Positions 46,931 to 56,947 of a DNA stretch of 64,000 bases are shown here, piece after piece. The first letter of the stretch is position 1; every line of letters begins with the position of its first letter. The DNA comes from RPQJ01 sp963793675. GTDB lineage: Bacteria > Pseudomonadota > Gammaproteobacteria > Steroidobacterales > Steroidobacteraceae. The notes below the pieces were generated by a model. It did no database searches and was not told where the DNA came from. It saw nothing but the letters and a program-made list of their open reading frames with translations. The DNA is taken from positions 62,001 through 126,000 of the forward strand of contig CAWCBA010000007.1 of the NCBI GenBank assembly GCA_963793675.1, written 5' to 3'. The translations under genes and the position numbers were made by a program.

Positions 46931-47713
46931 ATGCCCCAATTCAGACTTCCCGAGAATTCACGGGTTCAGCCCGGCAAGAGCCACGCGGCCCCTGCGGGTG
47001 CGAAGAACGTCAAGACGTTCCGCATCTACCGCTTCGACCCCGACTCGAACCAGAAGCCGCGCGTCGATACCTACGAGGTCGACATGGGCAGCTGCGGCCC
47101 GATGGTTCTCGACGCGCTGATCAAGATCAAGAACGAGGTCGACTCCACGCTGACGTTCCGCCGCTCGTGCCGCGAGGGCATCTGCGGTTCGTGCGCGATG
47201 AACATCGACGGCGTCAACACCCTGGCATGCACCAAGGCCATCGGCGAGATCAAGGGCGACGCGAAGATCTATCCGTTGCCGCACATGCCGGTGATCAAGG
47301 ACCTCGTGCCGGACCTCACCAACTTCTACGCGCAGTACGCTTCGGTCAAGCCGTGGCTGCAGACCCGCACGCCGGCACCCCCCGACCGCGAGCGCCTGCA
47401 GTCGAAGGAAGACCAGGAAAAGATCGACCGTCCGTCGGCCTGCATCCTGTGCGCCTGCTGCTCGACGAGCTGCCCGTCGTACTGGTGGAACAGCGACCGT
47501 TTCCTCGGTCCGGCGGCGCTGCTCGCGGCGTACCGCTGGATCATCGACACGCGCGACGAGGCCACGGGCGAACGTCTCGACGAACTCGAAGACCCGTTCC
47601 GTCTCTACCGTTGCCATACGATCATGAACTGCGCGCAGGCCTGCCCGAAGGACCTCAATCCGTCGAAGGCCATCGCGGAGATCAAGAAGATGATCGTCGA
47701 GCGGCAGCACTGA
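46931..47713 (+). CDS. sdhB: Succinate dehydrogenase iron-sulfur subunit
   Basis: Carries electrons from FAD to quinone. The 260-residue product has the 2Fe-2S ligands in CREGICGSCAMNIDG and LAC, and the 4Fe-4S/3Fe-4S ligands in CILCACCSTSCPSYWW and CHTIMNCAQACPKDLNP. It has about 20 extra residues at the N-terminus relative to E. coli SdhB. A REP-like unit separates it from sdhE. Confidence 0.97.
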   Translation: MPQFRLPENSRVQPGKSHAAPAGAKNVKTFRIYRFDPDSNQKPRVDTYEVDMGSCGPMVLDALIKIKNEVDSTLTFRRSCREGICGSCAMNIDGVNTLACTKAIGEIKGDAKIYPLPHMPVIKDLVPDLTNFYAQYASVKPWLQTRTPAPPDRERLQSKEDQEKIDRPSACILCACCSTSCPSYWWNSDRFLGPAALLAAYRWIIDTRDEATGERLDELEDPFRLYRCHTIMNCAQACPKDLNPSKAIAEIKKMIVERQH

Positions 47714-47741
47714 TGCCCCGTCCAGCCTCCCCGGGGCCAGT

Positions 47742-47772
47742 GGGAGAGGTCGCGCGCCGGTCGGGTGAGGGC
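47742..47772 (+). repeat. REP-like unit between sdhB and sdhE
   Basis: The 31-base unit GGGAGAGGTCG...GGGTGAGGGC closely matches 17722-17752. It ends two bases before the sdhE GTG, so its GTGAGGGC end doubles as the ribosome-binding region of that gene. Upstream CCTCCCC (47725-47731) can pair imperfectly with its GGGAGAGG start. Confidence 0.6.
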
Positions 47773-47774
47773 AG

Positions 47775-48029
47775 GTGACTGCTGTCGCCGACTTCAACCT
47801 GGCACGGTTGCGCTGGCGTTGCCGGCGCGGCATGCGCGAGCTCGACGTCATGCTCACCCGCTACCTCGACCGGGTCTGGGAGACGGCGTCATCCGCCGAA
47901 CGCGATGCATTCGTGCAGTTGGTCGAACTGCAGGACCCCGACCTGTTCGGGTATCTTGTGGGTCGGGCCGCCCCGGCCGAGGAACCCCAGCGTGCGATCA
48001 TCGCCTGCATCCGCCGACTCGAGCCTTGA
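47775..48029 (+). CDS. sdhE: Succinate dehydrogenase assembly factor SdhE
   Basis: Small factor that promotes covalent attachment of FAD to SdhA. The 84-residue product has the essential RGxxE motif in RRGMRELDVMLTRYLD and the conserved end LFGYLVGR. GTG start at 47775. It is followed by a YgfX-like gene, the familiar sdhE-ygfX pair. Confidence 0.93.
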   Translation: MTAVADFNLARLRWRCRRGMRELDVMLTRYLDRVWETASSAERDAFVQLVELQDPDLFGYLVGRAAPAEEPQRAIIACIRRLEP

Positions 48030-48039
48030 GCTGCCCCCG

Positions 48040-48462
48040 GTGACTGCGGCCGACCTCGCCGTCGGTGCGATCGTGGCGTTGGCAACGGCCTTCCTGGCGT
48101 GGGCCATTGTCCGTTCGGGTTGGTCGATGACTGCTTCCCTGCTGCTGTCGCTGGCGGGCAGTGCGATCGTGGCGATCCGGGTCCGGTCCTGGGTGCGCTC
48201 CACGGGCCAACCGGCCCGACGACTCGTGGCCTGCCCGGATGGCTCCCTCTGGCTGCACACGGTGGGCCAGCCCCCTTGCCGGGCGACCCTTGGCCCGGGC
48301 ACGCGGTTGATTGGTCCCTCGGTTTTCCTCGATCTGCTTGCGGATTCCAACCGGGCCGGTGAGCGCCTGCGCAGCTGGCTGACGCCGTTCGACGTCCCGA
48401 CATCGGCAATTCGCCGCTGCAGTGTCGTCTTGCGCCGTTCCGGGCGGGTGACCAGCTCGTGA
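48040..48462 (+). CDS. YgfX-like membrane protein
   Basis: A 140-residue protein with two closely spaced membrane helices (about residues 6-24 and 28-46: LAVGAIVALATAFLAWAIV, then MTASLLLSLAGSAIVAI) and a soluble C-terminal domain with LVACPDGSLWLHTVG and RCSVVLRRSGRV. This layout and its place right after sdhE match YgfX (CptA), reported in E. coli as an inner-membrane toxin-like partner of SdhE. GTG start at 48040. Sequence similarity is weak to my eye, so context carries the call. Confidence 0.65.
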   Translation: MTAADLAVGAIVALATAFLAWAIVRSGWSMTASLLLSLAGSAIVAIRVRSWVRSTGQPARRLVACPDGSLWLHTVGQPPCRATLGPGTRLIGPSVFLDLLADSNRAGERLRSWLTPFDVPTSAIRRCSVVLRRSGRVTSS

Positions 48463-48489
48463 CGGGGCGGCCGTCGCGCTAGCCTACCC

Positions 48490-49146
48490 ATGCAAGCCAT
48501 GCAGAACTTTCCCCCGCCGGACGAGTCTATGAAGTCGCGAGAACCCGGGGACGAAGATGCCGGCCTGCCTGCAGGCACCGAGCAAAGCGACCTCGAGCTC
48601 GTGCGGCGGGCCCAGCAGAACGAACGCGGGGCGTTCGACCTGCTGGTGCTCAAGTACCAACACAAGGTCATCAAGCTGGTGGCACGACTGCTGCGCGATC
48701 CGACCGAAGCCGAGGATGTCGCCCAGGAAGCCTTCGTCAAGGCCTACCGGGCCCTCGGTTCGTTTCGGGGCGACAGCGCGTTCTACACCTGGCTCTATCG
48801 GATCGCGGTCAATACAGCCCGCAATTCGATCGCCTCGCGCCAGCGCCGGCCCCTGGATTACGAAGTGGAACTCTCAGAAGGCGAGCAGAACAACGTGGCG
48901 GCGCGACTCAAGCACGACGACACGCCCGAGGCTACGGTCCTCTCGGAAGAGATCCGCCAGACCGTCAACGCCGCGATCGAGCAACTGCCCGAAGACCTGC
49001 GCACCGCCATCGTACTGCGTGAGATCGAGGGCCTGAGTTACGAGGAAATCGCGACGGCAATGGACTGCCCGGTGGGTACCGTCCGATCGCGTATCTTCCG
49101 TGCCCGTGAAGCCATCGACCGCGCCTTGAAACCCCTGCTCGACTGA
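48490..49146 (+). CDS. rpoE: RNA polymerase sigma-E factor (RpoE/AlgU)
   Basis: ECF sigma factor for envelope stress. The 218-residue product has region 2 (AFDLLVLKYQHKVIKLV, EAEDVAQEAFVKAYRALGSF, SAFYTWLYRIAVNTARN) and region 4 (LPEDLRTAIVLREIEGLSYE, CPVGTVRSRIFRAREAIDRA), very close to AlgU. The first ~30 residues (before TEQSDLELV) are not part of the normal protein; in-frame ATGs are at 48490, 48499 and 48529 and the true start is unclear. A sigma-E-type promoter overlaps this segment. It heads the rseABC cluster. Confidence 0.96.
   Translation: MQAMQNFPPPDESMKSREPGDEDAGLPAGTEQSDLELVRRAQQNERGAFDLLVLKYQHKVIKLVARLLRDPTEAEDVAQEAFVKAYRALGSFRGDSAFYTWLYRIAVNTARNSIASRQRRPLDYEVELSEGEQNNVAARLKHDDTPEATVLSEEIRQTVNAAIEQLPEDLRTAIVLREIEGLSYEEIATAMDCPVGTVRSRIFRAREAIDRALKPLLD
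48504..48530 (+). promoter_or_regulatory. Sigma-E-type promoter motif overlapping the rpoE 5' end
   Basis: GAACTT at 48504-48509 and TCTAT at 48526-48530 are separated by 16 bases, matching the RpoE/AlgU consensus (GAACTT, about 16 bases, TCtgA). Transcription would start near 48537, consistent with autoregulation of the rpoE-rseABC cluster. It lies inside the annotated open frame, which bears on the choice of start codon. Confidence 0.5.
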
Positions 49147-49166
49147 AACCTGGTGCCGAGAACAAT

Positions 49167-49742
49167 ATGACCGACCAGATTCGTGAACAGCTATCGGCAT
49201 TGCTCGACGGCGAGCTGCCGCGGGACGAAATGGGCCTGCTCATGCGGCGCCTCGACAAGGATCCCGAACTGCGCCGGGCCTTCGGCACCTACGCGCTGAT
49301 CGGCGAAACGCTGCGCGCCCCGGGCGGTCGGATCGCTGCGCCTTCGTTCGCGGCGCGCGTGAGTGCCGCCATCGGCGAGGCCCCGGCCATGGTCGAGAAG
49401 ACACCCACGGCACGCCCGGCCGCAACTGTCGAGCTGCCGCAGCACGTCACGGCCTGGAAGCGACCGATCGTGCGCACGGCTCTCGCTGCCAGCGCGGCTG
49501 TCACCGCAGTGCTGCTGTTCCGTCCTGACGTCACGCCAGTTGCGCAGCTTGAGGTCACGCCAGCCAGTTCGTTCGCCATGTCCGCGAGCCCGACCCCGGC
49601 ACAGAGCCAGCGCCTCGCGGGCTACATGGTCGCCCACAGCCAGTTCTCGACGCCGATGGTCCGTCGCAACGTGCTCTCGAGCCTCCTCGCCGCCGACCCG
49701 GGCATCACGCGCGTCTCGTACGAGATGGGAGAGGCGCCCTAG
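49167..49742 (+). CDS. rseA: Anti-sigma-E factor RseA (MucA-like)
   Basis: Inner-membrane protein that sequesters sigma-E until cut by DegS and then RseP. The 191-residue product has the N-terminal sigma-binding domain (LSALLDGELPRDEMGLLMRR), a single membrane helix near residues 95-113 (IVRTALAASAAVTAVLLF) and a periplasmic C-terminal domain (SPTPAQSQRLAGYMVAHSQF). It begins 20 bases after rpoE and precedes rseB. Confidence 0.93.
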   Translation: MTDQIREQLSALLDGELPRDEMGLLMRRLDKDPELRRAFGTYALIGETLRAPGGRIAAPSFAARVSAAIGEAPAMVEKTPTARPAATVELPQHVTAWKRPIVRTALAASAAVTAVLLFRPDVTPVAQLEVTPASSFAMSASPTPAQSQRLAGYMVAHSQFSTPMVRRNVLSSLLAADPGITRVSYEMGEAP

Positions 49743-49743
49743 G

Positions 49744-50766
49744 ATGAGTGGAGCCGCGATGAGGCGAGCCGCGGTGTGCGTCGCCGCCTGCCTGCTGGCA
49801 TTCTCGGCTTACGCCGAGGATGACGCGCGGGCCTGGATCGAACGCATGTCGGAGTCGCTCGCCACACGCAACTACGACGGCCTGTTCACGCATTCGACCG
49901 GGCGCCAGGCCGAGACGATGCGCATCGTGCACGGGGTCGACAAGGGCAAGAGTTTCGAGCGCCTCGTGTCGCTTGACGGCAGTGGCCGTGAAATCGTGCG
50001 CACGCGCGAGGAAGTGCACGTTTACCTGCCTGACCGCCGCGTCGTGATCGTGGAACCGCGCGGCGACAACGGCTCGCTGCTCAAGTCGCTGCCCACCCCG
50101 GGCCCCGCGCTCGATCGCTACTACGAGCTTGCCGTCGGCCCGCAAGGAAGTCGGCTGCTGGGCCGCGAGGTCCGGGTCATCGACGTACGGCCCAAGGACA
50201 TCTACCGCTATGGCTACCGCCTCTGGCTCGACGAGGACACGGCCATGCCCCTGCAATCGGTCGTGACCAATGGCCTCGGCAACCCGATCGAGATCATTCG
50301 TTTCACGCAACTGCAGATGAAGGACAGCATTCCGGCCCGCGACGTCGAACCGACGGTCGATGCCACCGGGTTCCAGTGGATCCGCACCGGCCGCAAGCTC
50401 GCCGCCATGCCGCAGCTGCCGAGCAATGGCGGGTGGCGGCCGTTGCGCCTGCCACCGGGGTTCCGGCTCGTGGCCAGCCGGCTGCAGCCGATCCCCGGTT
50501 CGCCGATGCCGGCCCAGCACCTGATCTTTTCCGACGGCATCGCAGCCATCTCCATCTTCATCGAGCCGGGCGCACAGACCGGACCGCGTCCACCCGAAAC
50601 CTCGAGCATGGGGTCGGCCAACGCCTATTCCACGAGCGTGCACGGGCACATGGTCACCGCCATCGGCGAAGTGCCCGCAGCAACGGTCCGGGAGATTGCC
50701 AATTCGGTCGTGCCGGTCGAGGGCTCCGAAGCCCCGGCTGATGTCCCGGCCAGTTCTGCCCGCTGA
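49744..50766 (+). CDS. rseB: Sigma-E regulatory protein RseB (MucB-like)
   Basis: Periplasmic lipoprotein-fold sensor that shields RseA from DegS until it binds lipopolysaccharide intermediates. The 340-residue precursor has a signal peptide (residues 1-24, ending FSAYA), an N-terminal large domain (NYDGLFTHSTGRQAETMRIV, SLDGSGREIVRTREEVHVYL) and a small C-terminal domain (GGWRPLRLPPGFRLVASR, HLIFSDGIAAISIFIEP). It starts one base after the rseA stop. Confidence 0.93.
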   Translation: MSGAAMRRAAVCVAACLLAFSAYAEDDARAWIERMSESLATRNYDGLFTHSTGRQAETMRIVHGVDKGKSFERLVSLDGSGREIVRTREEVHVYLPDRRVVIVEPRGDNGSLLKSLPTPGPALDRYYELAVGPQGSRLLGREVRVIDVRPKDIYRYGYRLWLDEDTAMPLQSVVTNGLGNPIEIIRFTQLQMKDSIPARDVEPTVDATGFQWIRTGRKLAAMPQLPSNGGWRPLRLPPGFRLVASRLQPIPGSPMPAQHLIFSDGIAAISIFIEPGAQTGPRPPETSSMGSANAYSTSVHGHMVTAIGEVPAATVREIANSVVPVEGSEAPADVPASSAR

Positions 50767-50769
50767 GCC

Positions 50770-51216
50770 ATGGGACAGGTCACCGGGGTCGTAACCCGGG
50801 TCGAGGCCGGCCGGGCCCGCGTCGAATGCGGTGTCTCGAATCAGCCTGCCTGCGGCACTTGCGCCGCCGGGCGCGGCTGCGGCTGGCAGCGGTCGAACCA
50901 GCCACGCCGGCTCGAAATCGACGCGCATCAGGGCATCAGAACGCTCGAGCCGGGCGACCGGCTTGCAGTGCAAGTCGACGATGCCAGCCTGTTGCGGGCG
51001 GCGTGCCGGTTGTACCTGCCCCCCCTGGCCGGGTTACTGGCAGGCCCGGCGTTGCTGCGGGTCGCGGGTCTGGAGCAGGGGGTCGCCCCGTTGCTGGGGG
51101 CGGTGCTCGGCCTGTTCGCCGGTGGCCTGATCGCCTGGCGCTGGACGCGGGCCGGAGTCCCGGTGCGGTGGCAGTGGCTCGGCAACACTGAGACTACCTG
51201 GCCGGACCAGCCATGA
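50770..51216 (+). CDS. rseC: SoxR-reducing / RseC family protein
   Basis: Inner-membrane protein of the RseC/MucC family, a modulator of sigma-E and, in some species, part of a SoxR-reducing system. The 148-residue product has an N-terminal cysteine cluster (Cys20, 28, 31, 37 in CGVSNQPACGTCAAGRGCG) and two membrane helices near residues 77-95 and 103-121. It lies three bases after rseB and overlaps the glutaredoxin gene. Confidence 0.88.
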   Translation: MGQVTGVVTRVEAGRARVECGVSNQPACGTCAAGRGCGWQRSNQPRRLEIDAHQGIRTLEPGDRLAVQVDDASLLRAACRLYLPPLAGLLAGPALLRVAGLEQGVAPLLGAVLGLFAGGLIAWRWTRAGVPVRWQWLGNTETTWPDQP

Positions 51217-51455
51217 GGTCGGCCAAGCTCGAACTGTACGTCCGCGAGGGCTGTCACCTCTGCGACGAGTTCCTGCTCAATTTTTCGCTCGATCATCCGG
51301 AACTGCTGGACACCCTCGAAACCCGCGACGTCGATACGGAAACGGCGCTGGCAACCGAGTTCGGGCTGCGCGTTCCGGTGCTCACGGTGGACGGTCTCGT
51401 GGCGTGCGAAGGCTGCTACGATCGTGACAAGGTCGCCACCGCCCTCGGGTTATAA
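51213..51455 (+). CDS. Glutaredoxin-family thiol protein
   Basis: An 80-residue thioredoxin-fold protein with the redox pair Cys14-x-x-Cys17 in VREGCHLCDEFLLNF, a cis-proline region in GLRVPVLTVDGLVACEG and a short C-terminal helix. Such genes are common between rseC and lepA. Two further cysteines near residue 67-70 (ACEGC) are unusual. Overlap with rseC by ATGA suggests joint expression with the envelope-stress cluster. Confidence 0.85.
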   Translation: MRSAKLELYVREGCHLCDEFLLNFSLDHPELLDTLETRDVDTETALATEFGLRVPVLTVDGLVACEGCYDRDKVATALGL

Positions 51456-51509
51456 TCGCGGGTTTTGACGCGCCCGAACCCCGGGTTGCGCCGGACGACC
51501 TGGTTCCCG

Positions 51510-53306
<1,797 letters not shown>

Positions 53307-53394
53307 TTTGCTCATCCGCTCGCACAATGTGACGCAAAGCATTGATTCCGCGAGATAATTAACCAATACTCCGCCCCGTTCCAAGAGGTGCCGC

Positions 53395-54180
53395 TTGGTC
53401 TTCGACTTTTCTTTTTTCCTGGTCATCGCTGCACTGGTCACCGGGCTGGTCTGGTTGATCGACGCCCGTGTGTTCCGTCCGCGACGCCAACGCGGGACGG
53501 GCAGTGCTGTCGGCGGCCCGCCCGAACCCATCCTGGTCGAGTACGCGCGGTCGTTCTTCCCGATCATCCTGCTCGTGCTGGTGATCCGGTCGTTCCTCTA
53601 CGAACCGTTCCGCATCCCGTCCGACTCGATGATGCCGACGCTGCTCGACGGCGACTTCATCTTCGTCAACAAGTTCACGTACGGGCTGCGCCTGCCGGTG
53701 GTCAACACCGAGATCGTGCCGCTGGGTGAGCCGGCGCGCGGCGACGTCGTGGTGTTCCGCCTGCCGTCGGATCCGGCGACCAACTACATCAAGCGGCTGG
53801 TCGGCATGCCGGGCGATCACCTGGTGGTGCGGGCGAAGCGCGTCTGGATCAACGACCAGCTGCAGGACGTCACGCTCGACGGCTACTCCGAGCCTTACGG
53901 CAGCACGCCCCGGGCGCAGATCGGCATCGAACGGCTGGGCACTGTCGAACACCGCACGCTCTACATCGACGAACGCCCCTCGGTGGACTTCGACGACGTG
54001 GTGCCGGCGGGCCACTATTTCTTCATGGGCGACAACCGGGACAACAGCCGCGACAGCCGGTTCCCGGAAGTCGGCTATGTGCCGGCCGAAAACGTCGTCG
54101 GCAAGGCCGTCCGCATCTGGCTGAACTGGAAGTTGCCGAGCGCGCCCCTGTGGGAGCGTATCGGCAAGCCCATCAATTGA
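53395..54180 (+). CDS. lepB: Signal peptidase I
   Basis: Cleaves signal peptides of exported proteins on the periplasmic side of the inner membrane. The 261-residue product has two N-terminal membrane helices (about residues 5-22 and 54-68), the catalytic serine Ser78 in FRIPSDSMMPTLLDG, the general-base lysine Lys133 in NYIKRLVGMPGD, and GDNRDNSRDSR. A TTG start at 53395 is supported by AAGAGGTG a few bases upstream. Confidence 0.96.
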   Translation: MVFDFSFFLVIAALVTGLVWLIDARVFRPRRQRGTGSAVGGPPEPILVEYARSFFPIILLVLVIRSFLYEPFRIPSDSMMPTLLDGDFIFVNKFTYGLRLPVVNTEIVPLGEPARGDVVVFRLPSDPATNYIKRLVGMPGDHLVVRAKRVWINDQLQDVTLDGYSEPYGSTPRAQIGIERLGTVEHRTLYIDERPSVDFDDVVPAGHYFFMGDNRDNSRDSRFPEVGYVPAENVVGKAVRIWLNWKLPSAPLWERIGKPIN

Positions 54181-54200
54181 ACTCGAAAGGGAGACCCGTG

Positions 54201-54566
54201 ATGAGACAACGTGAACGCGGCGCGACGTTTCTCGGCATCGTCATAATCCTGCTGATCCTCGGCTCGGCGCTGTATGCGGGCATCCGGCTCGTGCCGGTAT
54301 ACCTCGAGTACACCAAGGTCGCGCGCGCGCTCGAACAGGTGCGCGACGAGCACGCCGCAATCGACACCAACCCGGCGCTCATCCGCCGCTCGCTCGAACG
54401 TCGCTGGGACGTCGAGGACATCGGCAGCATCGGCTGGAAGGAAATCGAGATCGACAAGACCGCCGCAGGCTACGACATGATCGCGTCCTACGAGGCCGAG
54501 CAGCCGTTCATTGCGAACGTGTACCTGCTGGTCAAGTTCGACAAGACGGTCTCCATCCCACAGTGA
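54201..54566 (+). CDS. DUF4845 membrane protein
   Basis: A 121-residue protein with a pilin-like opening RERGATFLGIVIILLILGS (one membrane helix, residues 8-26) and a small soluble domain (RLVPVYLEYTKVARALEQVR, IDKTAAGYDMIASYEAE). DUF4845 genes sit between lepB and rnc in many gammaproteobacteria; their function is not known. Confidence 0.85.
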   Translation: MRQRERGATFLGIVIILLILGSALYAGIRLVPVYLEYTKVARALEQVRDEHAAIDTNPALIRRSLERRWDVEDIGSIGWKEIEIDKTAAGYDMIASYEAEQPFIANVYLLVKFDKTVSIPQ

Positions 54567-54575
54567 CGGCGGGTC

Positions 54576-55265
54576 TTGCTGAACGCCGATGAATGGTCCG
54601 CGCAGCGGCTCGGGTATCGCTTTCGTGATCCCGGGCTGCTCGAGGCGGCGCTGACCCACCGCAGCGCCAGCCGCACGAACTACGAGCGCCTCGAATTCCT
54701 CGGTGACTCGGTCCTGAACTTCGCGATCGCGCTGCTCGCGTTCCGCACGTTCCCGCAGGCCCCCGAAGGCGACCTCAGCCGGTTTCGCGCCGCGCTCGTG
54801 AGCAGCCCGACCCTCGCGGCGATCGGCAGCGAACTCGACCTCGGCGACCAGTTGCGACTTGGCAGCGGGGAACTGAAGTCGGGCGGCTTTCGCCGCGATT
54901 CCATCCTGGCGGACAGCCTCGAAGCGATTCTCGGCGCGATCTACCTCGACGGCGGCATCGAAGCCGCCCGCGACGTGGTGCACCGGCTGCTCGGCGAGCG
55001 GCTGCGCGAACTGCCCTCGGCGGAGACGCTCAAGGATCCGAAGACGCGACTGCAGGAAGAACTGCAGGCGCGCGGACTCGCGCTGCCGAAATACGCGCTG
55101 GAGGAAGTCGGCGGCGAACCGCACGAACAGTGGTTCGTCGCGAGTTGCGAAACCGCCGATCTTGCGTTGCGGGCGACGGGCAGGGGCTCGAGCCGGCGCC
55201 GTGCCGAGCAGGAAGCTGCGCAAAGCGTGCTGGAGGCCCTGGGCCGCGCGCAGGAGAAGTCATGA
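54576..55265 (+). CDS. rnc: Ribonuclease III
   Basis: Cuts double-stranded RNA in rRNA maturation and mRNA control. The 229-residue product has the signature ERLEFLGDSVLNFAIA, a second metal-binding region DSLEAILGAIYLDGG and a C-terminal dsRNA-binding domain (DPKTRLQEELQARGLALPKY). TTG start at 54576. It overlaps era by ATGA, the standard rnc-era pair. Confidence 0.96.
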   Translation: MLNADEWSAQRLGYRFRDPGLLEAALTHRSASRTNYERLEFLGDSVLNFAIALLAFRTFPQAPEGDLSRFRAALVSSPTLAAIGSELDLGDQLRLGSGELKSGGFRRDSILADSLEAILGAIYLDGGIEAARDVVHRLLGERLRELPSAETLKDPKTRLQEELQARGLALPKYALEEVGGEPHEQWFVASCETADLALRATGRGSSRRRAEQEAAQSVLEALGRAQEKS

Positions 55266-56197
55266 CAGACGAATCGATCGTTCCATCCCCAGCTGCAGAG
55301 CCGGCGGTCCGCTGCGGTTTTGCCGCGCTCGCGGGTCGTCCGAACGTCGGCAAGTCCACGCTGCTGAACGCGCTGATCGGGCAGAAGATCAGCATCGTGA
55401 GTCCGAAGCCGCAGACGACACGCACGCGCATCCATGGCGTGCTGAACAAGCCCGGGATGCAGATCGCGTTCGTCGACCTGCCAGGCATCCACACCAGGCA
55501 GACGCGCGCGATGAACCGGTACATGAATCGCACCGCGATCTCGTCGCTGTCGGACGTGGACGTGAACCTGTTCGTGGTCGAGGCGCTGCGCTGGACCGAG
55601 GAAGACGAGCGCGTGCTCGACGAACTGAAGCAGGTGGGCCTGCCGATCGTGCTGCTGATCAACAAGGTCGACCGCGCACACCCGAAGGAAAGGCTGCTGC
55701 CCTTCATCCAGGACCTCACGCAGAAGGCCGACTTCGCCGAGGTGGTGCCGATCTCGGCCACGCGCAAGACGACGCTGGAAAAGCTGCCCGACGTGATCGC
55801 GAAATACCTGCCCGAGCAGCCGCGCATCTTCCCGCAGGAGCAGGTCACGGATTCGCCTGACCATTTCATGGCGGCCGAGCTCATCCGCGAGAAGCTGATG
55901 CTGCGATTGCAGGAAGAACTGCCGTACGGCCTCGTCGTCGAGATCGAAGGCATCGGCCCGTCCGAGGACGAGCCCGGCAAGCTCGTGGTGCAGGCCGTGA
56001 TCTGGGTCGAGCGCGCGGGCCAGAAGGCCATCGTCATCGGCAAGGGCGGTTCGCTGCTGAAGGAGGTCGGCCGCCAGTCGCGGCTCGACCTCAACCGTTA
56101 TTTCAACCAGCCCGTGCACCTCGAGCTCTGGGTCAAGGTCAAGGAAGGCTGGTCGGACGACGAGAACGCGATGCGCAAGTTCGGGTACGAGTCATGA
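55262..56197 (+). CDS. era: GTPase Era
   Basis: Ribosome assembly GTPase that binds 16S rRNA. The 311-residue product has G1 AGRPNVGKSTLLNALIG, G2 PQTTRTRI, G3 as DLPG (rather than the more usual DTPG), G4 NKVD and a C-terminal KH domain (AIVIGKGGSLLKEVGRQSR). Overlaps recO by four bases. Confidence 0.97.
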   Translation: MTDESIVPSPAAEPAVRCGFAALAGRPNVGKSTLLNALIGQKISIVSPKPQTTRTRIHGVLNKPGMQIAFVDLPGIHTRQTRAMNRYMNRTAISSLSDVDVNLFVVEALRWTEEDERVLDELKQVGLPIVLLINKVDRAHPKERLLPFIQDLTQKADFAEVVPISATRKTTLEKLPDVIAKYLPEQPRIFPQEQVTDSPDHFMAAELIREKLMLRLQEELPYGLVVEIEGIGPSEDEPGKLVVQAVIWVERAGQKAIVIGKGGSLLKEVGRQSRLDLNRYFNQPVHLELWVKVKEGWSDDENAMRKFGYES

Positions 56198-56943
56198 CTG
56201 GAGCCCGGCGGGTCAACCAGGAACCCGCCTTCCTGCTGCACCACTATCCCTGGCGTGACTCGAGCCGCATCCTCGAGTTGATGACGCGCACGCACGGCCG
56301 CGTCTCGGTGTTCTCGCGCGCCTCACGGCAGTCGGGTTCCACGGCGACCGGCGGCGCATTGCAGCCGTTCACGGAGTCGCTGGTCTCCTGGAGTGGCCGC
56401 GGTGAGGCGGGGCACCTGACCTCGGCCGAACGCGTCCGTCCACCCGCGACCCTGGCCGGCGATCGCCTGATGAGCGGGTTCTACGCCAACGAACTGCTGC
56501 TGAAGCTGCTGCAGCGGAACGATCCGCATCCGGCGCTGTTCGACGCCTATGCGATCCTGATCGAGCGCCTCTATGCGCCCGACCACGATCCGGGGCGGGC
56601 GTTACGCCTGTTCGAGAAGCGGCTGCTCGACGAACTCGGTTGGGGACTCAATCTCGAACACGAAGCGACGAGCGGCGAGCCGCTCGAGCCGGCACGCAGC
56701 TACCGGTACGGCATCGAGGGCGGCGCGGAGCCGATCGCTGGAGTGGCTGAGGGACCCCTGATATTTTGCGGCGCGTCGTTGCTCTCGCTTGCGCGCGACG
56801 AGCTCAACGACCCGCGCAGTCTCGCGGAGGCGCGGCGGTTGCTGCGGGCGGCGCTCGACCGGCTGCTCGACGGCCGCCCGTTGCGGACCCGCGAGGTGGC
56901 TCTCGAAATGCGCGCACATGCAGGCAAGGCGGACGGAGGTTGA
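56194..56943 (+). CDS. recO: DNA repair protein RecO
   Basis: Loads RecA on SSB-coated DNA with RecR. The 249-residue product has the N-terminal OB fold (EPAFLLHHYPWRDSSRILEL, RTHGRVSVFSRASR) and the helical middle domain (MSGFYANELLLKLLQRNDPH). It lacks the zinc cysteines, as in other gammaproteobacteria. Part of the rnc-era-recO-pdxJ-acpS operon. Confidence 0.94.
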   Translation: MTGARRVNQEPAFLLHHYPWRDSSRILELMTRTHGRVSVFSRASRQSGSTATGGALQPFTESLVSWSGRGEAGHLTSAERVRPPATLAGDRLMSGFYANELLLKLLQRNDPHPALFDAYAILIERLYAPDHDPGRALRLFEKRLLDELGWGLNLEHEATSGEPLEPARSYRYGIEGGAEPIAGVAEGPLIFCGASLLSLARDELNDPRSLAEARRLLRAALDRLLDGRPLRTREVALEMRAHAGKADGG

Positions 56944-56947
56944 TCCC

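Noticed and set aside
51451..51456. TATAAT before lepA as a promoter
   Set aside because: The nearest TTGACA-like hexamer (GTGACA, 51424-51429) is 21 bases away, too far. Kept only as a remark.
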